From positions 310,001 through 374,000 of the forward strand of contig NZ_CP138332.1 of the NCBI RefSeq assembly GCF_033955345.1: a stretch of DNA of 64,000 bases, in the 5' to 3' direction. The notes below the pieces were generated by a model that was not told where the DNA came from, searched no databases, and worked only from the letters and a program-made list of their open reading frames with translations. A program made the position numbers and the translations under genes. Below, one piece after another: positions 1-8,384 of this stretch (position 1 is the first letter of the stretch; each line of letters starts with the position of its first letter). This DNA comes from Sphingobacterium bambusae. Lineage in GTDB: Bacteria; Bacteroidota; Bacteroidia; Sphingobacteriales; Sphingobacteriaceae.

Positions 1-1886
1 GGGATTAAAATGGCATCATAGAACACACTTTCTGTCGTGGAGAGCTGGGCATCGACCTTATGCTTCATGCCTTCGCTACAGGTTATCTGCCCGCCACTTG
101 GTGAGACGATCTTTACCGAGGCATTTTCTGCTTCAAGCGCTTTCTTAAATTCTTCAAATCCCTTCATATCAAAACCGTTATCGACCAGCACAGCAACCTG
201 ACGACTGGCTATCGGCGATGGTTGACCTTTGTCTTGGCTAAGCGCCGAAGAACGCTCCAGATAATTCTTGGCCTTACCGGGTTGCTGCGTAGCAGGGTCT
301 TCATCGGCACCAATATTCCTATTGATCGGTTCCTCGATTTTTTTAGGGATTGTAAGGCCAATATTGGCTGATACGCGTTTAGCCAGTGAACTGTCTATTT
401 GATCAAGTAAATATAACATACGGGACTTGATCGCATCGATCTGGCATTTGCCCAGTTCAAAGGAATAGGCGCCGATAACGTGTTCCTTTTCCCACGAAGA
501 GAGACTACGATAAAAGAGCGCTGGCTGGGAGAAGTGATCGCTAAAACTTTCCGATCGCGCCCTTACTTTTTTTCCATCTATGCGTTCTTCATAACTGCTA
601 AAACCGCCTTCAGCTATTTTGGATAAAAAAGGGCAACCGCCAGCCATGGTATTGGGATGGTAGGCCACCTTGCCCTTGTTGATCGTTGTGCGCATCTGGG
701 CGTCACGCTGGTTGTTGTGCACCGGAGCAACCGACCTATTGATTGGCAATTCATGAAAGTTGGGACTTCCCAATCGAGATAGCTGCGTGTCGGTATAGGA
801 AAACAACCTGCCCTGCAATAAGGGATCATTGGTAAAATCTATGCCCGGAACAATATGTCCAGGATGGAAGGCCACCTGTTCGGTCTCGGCAAAGAAATTA
901 TCAGGGTTGCGATCCAGCGTCATCTTCCCCACAATAAGCACCGGAACAAGTTCTTCCGGAATAAGTTTCGTGGCATCGAGCAGATCGAATTCAAATTTAT
1001 GTTCGTCGGCTTGCGGAATAATCTGCAGACCTAGCTCCCAACTAGGAAATTGCCCTTGTTCAATAGCCTCCCAAAGGTCACGCCGATGGAAATCAGGATC
1101 GGCTCCGTTGATCTTCACGGCCTCGTCCCAAGTGACCGAATGCACGCCCAGTGCCGGCTTCCAATGAAAGCGCACAAAATGCGATTCTCCTGCCGCGTTC
1201 AACAGCCTAAAAGTATGGATACCGAAGCCCTCCATCATACGTAGACTGCGCGGGATAGCGCGGTCGCTCATGGCCCACATATGGTTGTGCAACGTTTCGG
1301 TGGCCAACGATACAAAATCGTAAAAGGTATCATGCGCGGAGGCGGCCTGCGGAATTTCATTATCCGGTTCCGGTTTTACCGAATGGATAAGATCCGGAAA
1401 CTTCATGGCATCCTGAATGAAAAATACAGGCGTATTGTTTCCTACCAGATCGAATATACCTTCCTGTGTATAAAATTTAACGGCAAAGCCGCGGATATCG
1501 CGTGCCAAGTCGGCCGAGCCCTTGCTGCCCGCCACGGTAGAGAAGCGGACGAATACAGGGGTCTTTTCCCCCACTTTGGTAAAAAGTCCCGCTCGGGTGT
1601 AGTCGCTCAGATCTTCGTAGAGCTCAAAGAACCCATGTGCGGCACTGCCGCGCGCATGAACGATACGCTCGGGAATGCGCTCGTGATCAAAGTGCGTAAT
1701 CTTCTCGCGAAGGATAAAGTCTTCCAGCAAGCTCGCTCCACGCTCCCCTGCTTTGAGCGAATTGGCATCGCTATTAATCTTGACACCCTGATCGGTAGTC
1801 ATTGCCTTATCGCCGTCATCCGACGTGTAGCGCGCAAGATCATCTTGCTTGACGAGCTCACCTTTATTAACGTTCTTCTTTTTCAT
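1..1886 (-). CDS. katE: Catalase, large-subunit (HPII/KatE) type, 3' end outside the window
   Basis: Haem catalase that disproportionates hydrogen peroxide in the cytoplasm. I translated the minus strand from the ATG at 1886 and the frame stays open to the window edge (about 628 residues). The catalytic His lies in VHARG (near residue 77), followed by the conserved catalase core VRFSTVAGSKGSADLARD. The haem-ligand Tyr region reads RLFSYTDTQLSRLGSPNF. After the core, the protein continues into a linker and a flavodoxin/glutamine-amidotransferase-like domain beginning near SRQVAVLVDNGFDMKGFEEF. That C-terminal domain marks the large-subunit clade (roughly 700-750 residues), so only the last part is missing. 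The + strand open frames here are shadows. No clear TAnnTTTG promoter was seen directly upstream. Confidence 0.95.
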   Translation of the reverse strand, partial: MKKKNVNKGELVKQDDLARYTSDDGDKAMTTDQGVKINSDANSLKAGERGASLLEDFILREKITHFDHERIPERIVHARGSAAHGFFELYEDLSDYTRAGLFTKVGEKTPVFVRFSTVAGSKGSADLARDIRGFAVKFYTQEGIFDLVGNNTPVFFIQDAMKFPDLIHSVKPEPDNEIPQAASAHDTFYDFVSLATETLHNHMWAMSDRAIPRSLRMMEGFGIHTFRLLNAAGESHFVRFHWKPALGVHSVTWDEAVKINGADPDFHRRDLWEAIEQGQFPSWELGLQIIPQADEHKFEFDLLDATKLIPEELVPVLIVGKMTLDRNPDNFFAETEQVAFHPGHIVPGIDFTNDPLLQGRLFSYTDTQLSRLGSPNFHELPINRSVAPVHNNQRDAQMRTTINKGKVAYHPNTMAGGCPFLSKIAEGGFSSYEERIDGKKVRARSESFSDHFSQPALFYRSLSSWEKEHVIGAYSFELGKCQIDAIKSRMLYLLDQIDSSLAKRVSANIGLTIPKKIEEPINRNIGADEDPATQQPGKAKNYLERSSALSQDKGQPSPIASRQVAVLVDNGFDMKGFEEFKKALEAENASVKIVSPSGGQITCSEGMKHKVDAQLSTTESVFYDAILI

Positions 1887-2189
1887 ATGAAAATGCTGTC
1901 TTAAGCTTTTAGATTTTTGCAGAAGAACGGGCAATAGTGCAGATAGTTCAGTAAGGACTCCTATTTAGAATCTTTCGATTTAGTACGGTCCGCGACCATG
2001 GCATATCAACATGCAGAAGCTCCATGATGCAATAATAACCAGCTCTCCACACGCGCTGACACTAATGTAACTAAACTGCCCCAGTCAAAACAGACAGCCA
2101 ACATACACCGATCTCTTAGGATGAAGATTAGTCTTATTGCCATGATCCCACTTAAAAGAGCAATTACCCTAAATGCATACTAGGCTGCT
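1887..2189. other. Intergenic, no gene seen
   Basis: About 300 bases between the catalase start and a small charged ORF. It should contain the catalase promoter, but I found no convincing -33/-7 pair, RNA gene or repeat. Confidence 0.4.
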
Positions 2190-2399
2190 TTATCGTTTCT
2201 TCTCTTTTGGTCGATCGGTAGGATCATTGGGCATCTGGTTGAGCTGCTCTTTTTGTGGATCAACCCCAGCTTCTGCATCGCCATCTTTGGTTTTCTCCGT
2301 TTTTTCAACTATTGATCCCAGTTCCTTATGAGTTTTCCCTTCACGTTTTTTCCGTTTTTCGCCGATTCCGCTCAGCTCGTTTTCTACTTTCGTTGCCAT
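2190..2399 (-). CDS. Small highly charged hypothetical protein (69 aa)
   Basis: A 69-residue, very hydrophilic Lys/Glu-rich protein with no membrane segment, no Cys and low-complexity charged stretches. It is probably intrinsically disordered. It starts at an ATG with no Shine-Dalgarno sequence, which is common in Bacteroidota. I do not recognise a family. Gly/Asp/Lys-rich small proteins of this kind often accompany stress genes such as the catalase next door, but that link is only inference. A chance ORF remains possible. Confidence 0.5.
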   Translation of the reverse strand: MATKVENELSGIGEKRKKREGKTHKELGSIVEKTEKTKDGDAEAGVDPQKEQLNQMPNDPTDRPKEKKR

Positions 2400-2806
2400 A
2401 GTTCAGTTCGTTAAATCCAACTTATAATGTCCTTTTTTATGTTTTAATTGAACGGGGCTACCACGGAATAGTTCACCTAACGAGGACTATTATCCTTGAT
2501 TGCTTTTACCTTATATACGAACGTAACATTGGTATCAAAAGTGGGGAAGCTTACAGTTAGGGGAACTATAATTTTAATGAATTTTCAAATGAATATCGGC
2601 AGTCACAGCTAGCAAGTAACATTTTAAAGAGGGTTTAAATGTCGATAAGCAAATGTATCGACTGCGGAGCTACCCGCAGCATGCGTTCCCTAAAAACAAC
2701 TTAGAAAGGATTTTTTTTGGACTTTAACCCTCGTCCAACGCAAAAGGAAAACGGGACACCAGAGAGACAACGACGGTTTATTTGATCCCCAACAAGCCAG
2801 CTGACG
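2400..2806. other. Intergenic, nothing recognised
   Basis: About 400 bases between two minus-strand genes. I see no open frame with sensible composition and no strong hairpin with a T-tract. Confidence 0.35.
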
Positions 2807-3181
2807 CTAAGCCATACAAGATCGTACAGCGGCAATTAATTCGATTTCAGAGCTACTCCGTTTAAGAATTTTATCTATTTGGTATTCGGTGATAAACCTA
2901 CTATCAAATTTTCTTTCCCCTAACAGGAAAATCACTTTGGCACGCTTGAATTTACGCCGTATTGCCTGTAGAAAATTCACCATCGAGACTCGAACATTGT
3001 CGAGATCTACAACAAGTAGCTGCGCATCGGAGACATGTTTTTTTTGTTTACTATCAAGTTGATCTGATGTACAATCCCAAATTCTATCAATCTGGCCTTC
3101 GTTCTCACAGGTAAAAACCGTATGGAGCGCTAGCCGAAAACTTTTGCAATCACTTATAATTCCAACCGCTATCTTCTTCAT
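2807..3181 (-). CDS. Stand-alone response-regulator receiver-like domain
   Basis: 124 residues that look like a CheY-like receiver domain with no output domain. The N-terminus MKKIAVGIISDCKSF gives strand 1 and an acidic residue. LLVVDLDNVRV (about 56-65) gives strand 3, with Asp59 or Asp61 as the candidate phospho-acceptor. VIFLLGERK is strand 4, and ILKRSS near 105-110 holds the conserved-type Lys, followed by a last helix. The NarL-type helix-turn-helix that normally follows is absent: translation stops at 2807 and the next 400 bases downstream contain none. It may be a phosphate-relay or adaptor receiver or a truncated regulator. The fold assignment is moderately sure; the partner is unknown. 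Confidence 0.65.
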   Translation of the reverse strand: MKKIAVGIISDCKSFRLALHTVFTCENEGQIDRIWDCTSDQLDSKQKKHVSDAQLLVVDLDNVRVSMVNFLQAIRRKFKRAKVIFLLGERKFDSRFITEYQIDKILKRSSSEIELIAAVRSCMA

Positions 3182-3417
3182 AGTAGAAACCTTAAAATAA
3201 CTCCGTTACACGTTAATCTAGCTAACGTTGAAAAGAGAAAATAGTTTTATCATCCCTGATTTAATTAGATGCCAAAGGCTTTTTTAAAACTATTTTTAAC
3301 TACTGTCGTTCGATAAATAAAACTATTACCTACAATGCGCTCATAGGACCGCGCAACATAAATTTTCTCGTGCCCCCAGCGCTCAGTAGGAGAGCGCACA
3401 CATAAAAAAGTACAACT

Positions 3418-3924
3418 ATGGAAAAGGAGTATGTTAAGGAAAACTATAAGGAGGCTGTCTTTCGTTGCAGCCAATTACTTGCCGAGCGGAACCTTACCAT
3501 TGCCTTTGCGGAAAGCGCTACAGCAGGTAAGCTTGCTTATGAGTTTTCGCTCACTCCTTATTCAGGTAAAATTTTAAAAGGTGGAATAGTATGTTATAAT
3601 GCCTGCGTAAAGGAAGACATGCTTGGTATTTCAAGCGAAATCATGTCAACATACACGCCCGAATCTGCAGAGGTGACAAGGGAAATATGCTATGCAATCC
3701 AGCATAAAATGCCAGCTGAGGTAAGTGTCGCTATCACCGGCCTCACGACTCCCGGAGGAAGCGAAAGTCCACTTAAGCCCGTGGGAACGATGTTTTTTTG
3801 TATCGGATACAATAACATCTTGAATGAACAACAAATTCTTCTCGAAGGCAACCCGCCGGATATCGTCAATAAATCCATCGCAGCCATCTCTGATGCCATA
3901 TGTTCGTTAGTAACCTCCTCGTAA
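3418..3924 (+). CDS. CinA C-terminal family protein (nicotinamide-nucleotide amidohydrolase type)
   Basis: 168 residues matching the stand-alone CinA C-terminal (PncC) domain, which deamidates nicotinamide mononucleotide in pyridine-nucleotide salvage. Visible family features are FAESATAGKLA (about 31-41; the usual form is ESxTGG, here ES-A-TAG), GGIVCYNACVKEDMLGIS, the TPESAEVTREIC helix and VSVAITGLTTPGGSESPLKPVGTMFF. The length fits the single-domain form. It stands alone, transcribed away from the receiver gene. The replaced Gly in the ESxTGG loop could affect activity. Family call is firm; substrate is from family knowledge only. Confidence 0.85.
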   Translation: MEKEYVKENYKEAVFRCSQLLAERNLTIAFAESATAGKLAYEFSLTPYSGKILKGGIVCYNACVKEDMLGISSEIMSTYTPESAEVTREICYAIQHKMPAEVSVAITGLTTPGGSESPLKPVGTMFFCIGYNNILNEQQILLEGNPPDIVNKSIAAISDAICSLVTSS

Positions 3925-4597
3925 GTCTAGCTTGTAATGAACGAGATAAAGCAGCTGTATAGCAGTGCAGCAATATTTTTTGTTGGATTTCGGACCTCTA
4001 ACCGCGAGCATTAGCTAAAATTTAATTGGCTTCGGGTAAAGACTCACTATTTTCCAATCGAACAGATTCGCGGCGAGTATATCGCAGTCTTAGACGTCAG
4101 TAAGTCGCTATTGCTAATGCGGACATCTTGATGACATGGAAAATAGATGTGGTGCGATCGGTGATCTCTTGCAAAATACCGCTATTCTATTAGCTATTTT
4201 TATACGTCAATTTACGCTATGCACAACGACCATGACATGTTATTCAATAAAAATTGTCCTCAAGCATTAATTTAACAAAGTTATTACTAGCTGTAACGCA
4301 TTAAAATATTAAGCGAGCCTAATCCTCAGTACAGATTTTCCTCAATTAAACCGTCAAGAACTATGGACTAAACAGTCTCATTCTATTACCCATTTGGCAG
4401 AAACTCGTTTGCAGCTAAGGGAGCACTACCAACGTGCAGATATGCACTTAATTTCAAAACAAAGTAGACCACTATTCACGCAGGCATGGTAAGCGAAATT
4501 TTTCTCGCTCCTAGATGTAAAGATCAAGTTTTACCCGAGAGGTCATGTACACCTTAAAATGTCCTCTACATCGAACACGTTGGATATTTTGCAGTGT
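3925..4597. other. Intergenic, nothing recognised
   Basis: About 670 AT-rich bases between the CinA-type gene and a small minus-strand ORF. I find no open frame of convincing composition, no RNA gene and no repeat. Confidence 0.35.
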
Positions 4598-4804
4598 CTA
4601 CGCGGCGCGGTCGATCAACGTCAAATCCCGATCACCCCATTGTAGTAAATCTTCGAGCAGATGGAATCTTGAAAAATCTACTATCTGCGCAATGTAATCC
4701 CATAGGTCAATATCGATCTTTGTTGGAGCACCGTTTACAATAACTTTGTATCCCTGCGCAATTAATTCGATGATAAGTTTTCTGTTATATGTCTCCTCTT
4801 GCAT
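4598..4804 (-). CDS. Small hypothetical protein (68 aa)
   Basis: 68 residues with amphipathic, soluble-protein composition (e.g. KLIIELIAQGYKVIVNG, DYIAQIVDFSRFHLLEDLLQWGD). It contains no Cys, signal peptide or membrane helix. It starts at ATG 4804. I do not recognise it. The natural-looking composition argues for a real gene, but there is no neighbour that would assign a role. Confidence 0.5.
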   Translation of the reverse strand: MQEETYNRKLIIELIAQGYKVIVNGAPTKIDIDLWDYIAQIVDFSRFHLLEDLLQWGDRDLTLIDRAA

Positions 4805-4957
4805 ACAATTTCATATTTGATGAATAACGTAATTGCAGCGTATCGGTTTTGTTTATTATTGGTATTCTTCTCTACTTAAAACAGAATTTTAAAATAACAA
4901 AAACCAAATGACGGCTTCGGTTGTGCATATAAAAAATTACAACATAGATATATATAC

Positions 4958-4996
4958 AAAACATCCCTAGCGCGAGGCCGGGGATGTTTTTTTTGT
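4958..4996 (+). terminator. Terminator-like hairpin 1 of 5
   Basis: 10-bp perfect stem (4958-4967 with 4981-4990), 13-nt loop, followed on the + strand by eight T. Inner sequence CCCTAGCG...GAGGC is shared with hairpin 2. No coding gene ends just upstream. Confidence 0.7.
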
Positions 4997-5046
4997 ACAA
5001 CTTTTTTTAATCCCGAGTGTTCATAGCACAGAATTTATATTGCAAC

Positions 5047-5083
5047 AGATTTCCCTAGCGGCGAGGCTAGGGAAATCTTTTTG
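5047..5083 (+). terminator. Terminator-like hairpin 2 of 5
   Basis: 13-bp perfect stem (5047-5059 with 5066-5078), 6-nt loop GGCGAG, followed by TTTTT. The core resembles hairpin 1, and both are followed by a related TTTTGTAMAA-CTTTT stretch. Confidence 0.75.
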
Positions 5084-5150
5084 TAAAAACTTTTCCTGAT
5101 ATAATCTGTTATGTACCTATCAAATAGTAAAAAGGATTGTGTACGAACCT

Positions 5151-5187
5151 TAATCCCCTGCAGCGATGCACGGGATTATTTTTTTTT
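5151..5187 (+). terminator. Terminator-like hairpin 3 of 5
   Basis: 7-bp stem TAATCCC/GGGATTA (5151-5157 with 5172-5178) plus an inner TGC/GCA, followed by nine T. Confidence 0.65.
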
Positions 5188-5327
5188 AAAGTTTCCAGCA
5201 TGAAATTTTTTACCTTATTAACCTCGATGGGAAAAGAACCTTATGTATATTCTTTTAAATCGTATGCTTTATCGCGCGTCGTATTTGTCGTATTTGTACC
5301 AGAGAGCTAGCATATGGAGTGGGTTGA

Positions 5328-5363
5328 AAAAATCCCGGACAAGGCTGTTCAGGATTTTTATTT
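5328..5363 (+). terminator. Terminator-like hairpin 4 of 5
   Basis: 8-bp stem AAAAATCC/GGATTTTT (5328-5335 with 5352-5359) extended by GGAC/GTTC, with a T-rich tail. Confidence 0.6.
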
Positions 5364-5438
5364 CCCCATGAACTTTTCCAGCGCGCAGTCGTTAAACCTA
5401 CAGATAATAACGAAAGTACTTATTCATTTTTTCAGCTT

Positions 5439-5473
5439 TCCCCCGGATGCTCATAAACCGGGGGATTTTTTTC
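5439..5473 (+). terminator. Terminator-like hairpin 5 of 5
   Basis: 8-bp GC-rich stem TCCCCCGG/CCGGGGGA (5439-5446 with 5458-5465), 11-nt loop, then seven T. It lies about 140 bases before the lipoprotein start. Confidence 0.7.
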
Positions 5474-5614
5474 GTCTGTGCCGCAGTTAACATAAATAGC
5501 GTGGAATCCGTCACTGAAAAGATTTCGTGGATCGCTTGCCGACACGCTAGCATACTATTCTTGATCAATCTACTGCTAGCACTCCTTAGGTACAATTTTT
5601 GTAATCAGGTTACT

Positions 5615-6007
5615 ATGAAAAAAATACTACTGATTGCCTTAGCCCCCCTAGCCTTCCTATCATGCCGTAAGGATGATGATGCCCCCGATCAGATCGAAGG
5701 TCGATGGTACCTTTTTTCCATAGAAACCATTCGCACGAAAGACAGGAGTACGCAGATAGATATTGACACGTTGGAAGAAAAGGATCAAATCATAGCATTT
5801 CTACCTAATGGTATTTTTAGAGTTGAAGGAGCAGAAACCACCTATAGGTTAGCTGGAGATTCCCTACATATTGTATTGCGATCAGGGGAAGTAGAAGACT
5901 TGGAGTCATTCAGGTACAAAATCGATGAAAATGATCTCATGCTGTCAACAAGCGACTTTTGGAATGAAACACATTATGAAGACATCCACCGTTACAAGCG
6001 CCTGTAG
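5615..6007 (+). CDS. Small lipoprotein, lipocalin-like fold
   Basis: A 130-residue secreted lipoprotein. I chose the ATG at 5615 because it begins directly with a type II signal peptide (MKKILLIALAPLAFLSC, lipobox Cys17). Upstream in-frame codons add an unnatural extension. The mature part is acidic after the Cys (RKDDDAPDQ, an outer-membrane-type sorting region) and opens with IEGRWYLFSIE. That pattern (G-x-W near the first strand) is typical of lipocalin-like Bacteroidota lipoproteins, followed by alternating beta-strand-like segments to the end. It stands downstream of the five-hairpin array. Role unknown; possibly ligand binding at the outer membrane. Confidence 0.75.
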   Translation: MKKILLIALAPLAFLSCRKDDDAPDQIEGRWYLFSIETIRTKDRSTQIDIDTLEEKDQIIAFLPNGIFRVEGAETTYRLAGDSLHIVLRSGEVEDLESFRYKIDENDLMLSTSDFWNETHYEDIHRYKRL

Positions 6008-6052
6008 AAGATAGCCTCAACCACGCCTACCGCCCATTTGGCCAGTGTATTT

Positions 6053-6325
6053 TTACTCAAAAGCCCACCTGTAAATCCTATAAAGCTCACGAAGATCTGA
6101 AACCCCTGCACATTGACCATCGTCGTTATGCTCGATCAAGGTTTCCCGACCAGCAGCGTCTTTTAGGAAAGCAGCGGTACAAAGATCATTTTTATACTGA
6201 TACATAGCAATACCAACCGGATACTCGGTTATTCCGACTAAATAATAGCTAACTACAGGATTGTTATCTCGATCTCTAAAGATCATAATCGGATCGCCTA
6301 TCTTGACTAGCTTTTCTGCATCCAT
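6053..6325 (-). CDS. Hypothetical protein (90 aa), probably leaderless transcript
   Basis: 90-residue soluble protein without recognised domain. It has alternating strand-like segments (DPIMIFRDRDNNPVVSYYLVGI, IAMYQYKNDLCTAAFL) and an aromatic C-terminus. A well-formed Bacteroidota promoter (TTG, 20-nt spacer, TACTTTTG at 6330-6360) ends about five bases before the ATG at 6325. That supports the gene and suggests transcription starts at or next to the start codon. It converges with the lipoprotein gene. No function proposed. Confidence 0.6.
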   Translation of the reverse strand: MDAEKLVKIGDPIMIFRDRDNNPVVSYYLVGITEYPVGIAMYQYKNDLCTAAFLKDAAGRETLIEHNDDGQCAGVSDLRELYRIYRWAFE

Positions 6326-6329
6326 GCAG

Positions 6330-6360
6330 CAAAAGTAGCCTTATATTTTTTAGACAGCAA
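6330..6360 (-). promoter_or_regulatory. Bacteroidota-type promoter for the 90-aa gene
   Basis: On the minus strand: TTG at 6360-6358, 20-nt spacer, -7 box TACTTTTG at 6337-6330 (consensus TAnnTTTG). Confidence 0.6.
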
Positions 6361-6562
6361 TAGAAAGAAGATTAAATTATTGCATGCGACATGCTTTCAC
6401 CATAGTTTTCAATTGCTCCTCGAGCGGCGTTTCTATCTCCAAAATAATAAGCCTTGTACATTTCCGATCAGTTCGATAAGTGCTCCGCATAGAACCGTTA
6501 TTTTTTGTACTTTGCAAAGCAGCCATATACCGTTTTAAATTAATCTGCAGGCACAAATTAAC

Positions 6563-7288
6563 ATGATCATTAAGGACATAATAAGATTTCTAGCTAGCGA
6601 TCCCAACGAAATTCAGACCGAAAAAATGAATCGCACTCAGCAGCTATTTTTGGCTGTCAAAACACTATTCTTGATATACATCATTAAACTGTCCTTTACA
6701 GCCATACAGGTAAGTTTAATAAAATATGGAATTCTCCGTGAGATTAAAGGAACCGATGGAGGCAGTACATTACTGTCGGAATCTGGACCTGTACTGTTTC
6801 TTCTAGAATTTGTTCTTATAGGTCCTATACTTGAAGAATTCGGCTTTCGAGCAATATTGCAGAAAGGTAAACTACTTACCGCGGCTGGTGCATCCAGCAT
6901 GATCCTGCTTGTATTCGTCCTGCTGTTTAACATACCTATTTATTCCCTTACAAGCTGTAGCGCACTTGCTATAGGCCTTGCCACTGCGATCTTTGCCATA
7001 TTAATCAACACACCATCAATCCTGCTTAAAATTACAGCGTTTACAAATAACCACGCTCGGAGTATTTTATGGATTAATGCTACCGCTTTCGCCTGTTGGC
7101 ATTTTTACAATTTTGATTTTGCCCAAACTGGCGTTTTTGAAGTAGTTTGGTACCTAACGCCACACTTCATTGTCGCCTTGATCTTAAGTTGGATATCCAT
7201 AAAGGCCGGCTTTTTAACAGCTTGCGCAGTCCATGTATGCAACAATCTGCTTCCCGCCGTATTTTTCCTTTACGCAAATCAAGCGTAA
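6563..7288 (+). CDS. CPBP family intramembrane glutamic endopeptidase
   Basis: 241-residue multi-pass membrane protein of the CPBP (CAAX protease/bacteriocin-processing, Abi) family. Family motifs are present in order: EEFGFR (91-96, the EExxxR motif), a His in the next conserved helix (CWHFYNF, His180), and the last motif with His224 followed by Asn (HVCNN). At least six hydrophobic segments surround them. These enzymes cleave prenylated or small peptide substrates within the membrane. In bacteria they act in stress responses or peptide immunity. No peptide gene is adjacent, so the substrate is unknown. The ATG at 6563 gives a normal N-terminal amphipathic region. Confidence 0.85.
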   Translation: MIIKDIIRFLASDPNEIQTEKMNRTQQLFLAVKTLFLIYIIKLSFTAIQVSLIKYGILREIKGTDGGSTLLSESGPVLFLLEFVLIGPILEEFGFRAILQKGKLLTAAGASSMILLVFVLLFNIPIYSLTSCSALAIGLATAIFAILINTPSILLKITAFTNNHARSILWINATAFACWHFYNFDFAQTGVFEVVWYLTPHFIVALILSWISIKAGFLTACAVHVCNNLLPAVFFLYANQA

Positions 7289-7703
7289 AGCGGCGTTTCA
7301 AAAATCGGCAATGAACCTTAAAATAATCATAACAAGCATTCGCATTGCTGCGCTCTCGCGACAAACAATCCAAAACGATAGACAAACTATAAACTCTATT
7401 TTACGCGCTATGCTTTACGCAGCAAGCGAAGAGCACAAATGCTGGACAATCGCCGCGAGATGCGCTCTAATTATGCTATCACACCTTCAGCTGCCTGCTC
7501 CCTCAAAAAAGCCTTCAGTGGTCCTTTTAAAACTTCTTCATCAGCGTAAGACGACATCCCTATTATAAATGGGACAGATTTACCTGCTTCCAGTAAGCCG
7601 CCTGCTAGATTAACTTAATACAATTACAAATAGCAACTAAATCCTCTCGAGAGTAAAACAAAAAGCTACTTTTATACGCTGGCCCATCGGGGCTGGATAA
7701 AAT
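7289..7703. other. Intergenic, nothing convincing
   Basis: About 415 bases. An open frame overlaps the end of the CPBP gene but has shadow-like composition. No terminator or operator recognised. Confidence 0.35.
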
Positions 7704-7727
7704 ATGGTATCTCTTAACGCTGGCACA

Positions 7728-8189
7728 ATGAATAAAAAGGAGAACAAAATTTATATACAGGCGCGAAATATTTTAGATCAATATTTGGACGCGCATAAGT
7801 ATCGAAAAACTTCCGAGCGTTACGCTATCCTCGAAGAAATCTACTCGCGCAAAGATCATTTTGATGTGGAGACATTTTATATTGAAATGAAAAATAAGGG
7901 CTTTAAGGTCAGTAGAGCTACGGTGTACAACACGATGGAACTGTTTAGTGTTTGCGGACTTGTTAAGCATAAGCATTTTGGTGATAACCTCACTTTCTAC
8001 GAGAAAGCGATAGGTCAGCAGCAACACGATCACATCATCTGTACAGATTGTGGTAAAGTCGTCGAGTTTAGTGATCCGAGAATCAAGGAGATCCAGACTA
8101 CAGTAAGTTCATTGTTATCCTTTGAGATTAAGTACCATAACCTGAATCTTTACGCCAGTTGCCGCGGTTGCCCTATCAAGCCACAGTAG
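7728..8189 (+). CDS. Fur-family metalloregulator
   Basis: Transcriptional repressor of the Fur/PerR/Zur family, binding DNA as a metal-loaded dimer. I prefer the ATG at 7728 (MNKKENKIYIQARNIL) over the one 24 bases upstream because it matches the usual N-terminus. The winged helix includes RKTSERYAILEEIY and FKVSRATVYNTMELF (recognition helix with the family ATVYNT motif). The metal region QQQHDHIICTDCGKVVEF gives the His cluster and the first CxxC, and the C-terminus CRGC gives a second Cys pair for structural zinc. The metal specificity cannot be read from this. PerR would fit the katE gene 6 kb away, but that is inference. Confidence 0.9.
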   Translation: MNKKENKIYIQARNILDQYLDAHKYRKTSERYAILEEIYSRKDHFDVETFYIEMKNKGFKVSRATVYNTMELFSVCGLVKHKHFGDNLTFYEKAIGQQQHDHIICTDCGKVVEFSDPRIKEIQTTVSSLLSFEIKYHNLNLYASCRGCPIKPQ

Positions 8190-8384
8190 CAGATTCAATC
8201 ACATTATTGGAGCAAAAGTAAGTCACAAAATCTTGACGCCTACCAATGTATCGTCTTAAGTGCTATCTGACAAAAACAAGATGCGCATTAATTGGGTTCC
8301 ATTTCTTTAGGAGCGGCTGAGGAGGTATTATATAGAAGATGATTTACCATAGCGCGCGAGAAAATAAACAATACCTGCCTATCC

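Noticed and set aside
829..1904. Open frames on the + strand across the catalase gene
   Set aside because: They are antisense shadows; the minus strand translates to an unmistakable catalase.
5314..5490. 58-codon + strand frame running through hairpins 4 and 5
   Set aside because: T-tracts are read as Phe-Phe and the composition is driven by the hairpins; more likely chance than a gene. Two shorter frames (from 5111 and 5200) through hairpin 3 were dismissed for the same reason.
7233..7568. 111-codon + strand frame overlapping the CPBP gene end
   Set aside because: Starts inside the CPBP gene, composition lacks domain-like pattern, no promoter or homology recognised.
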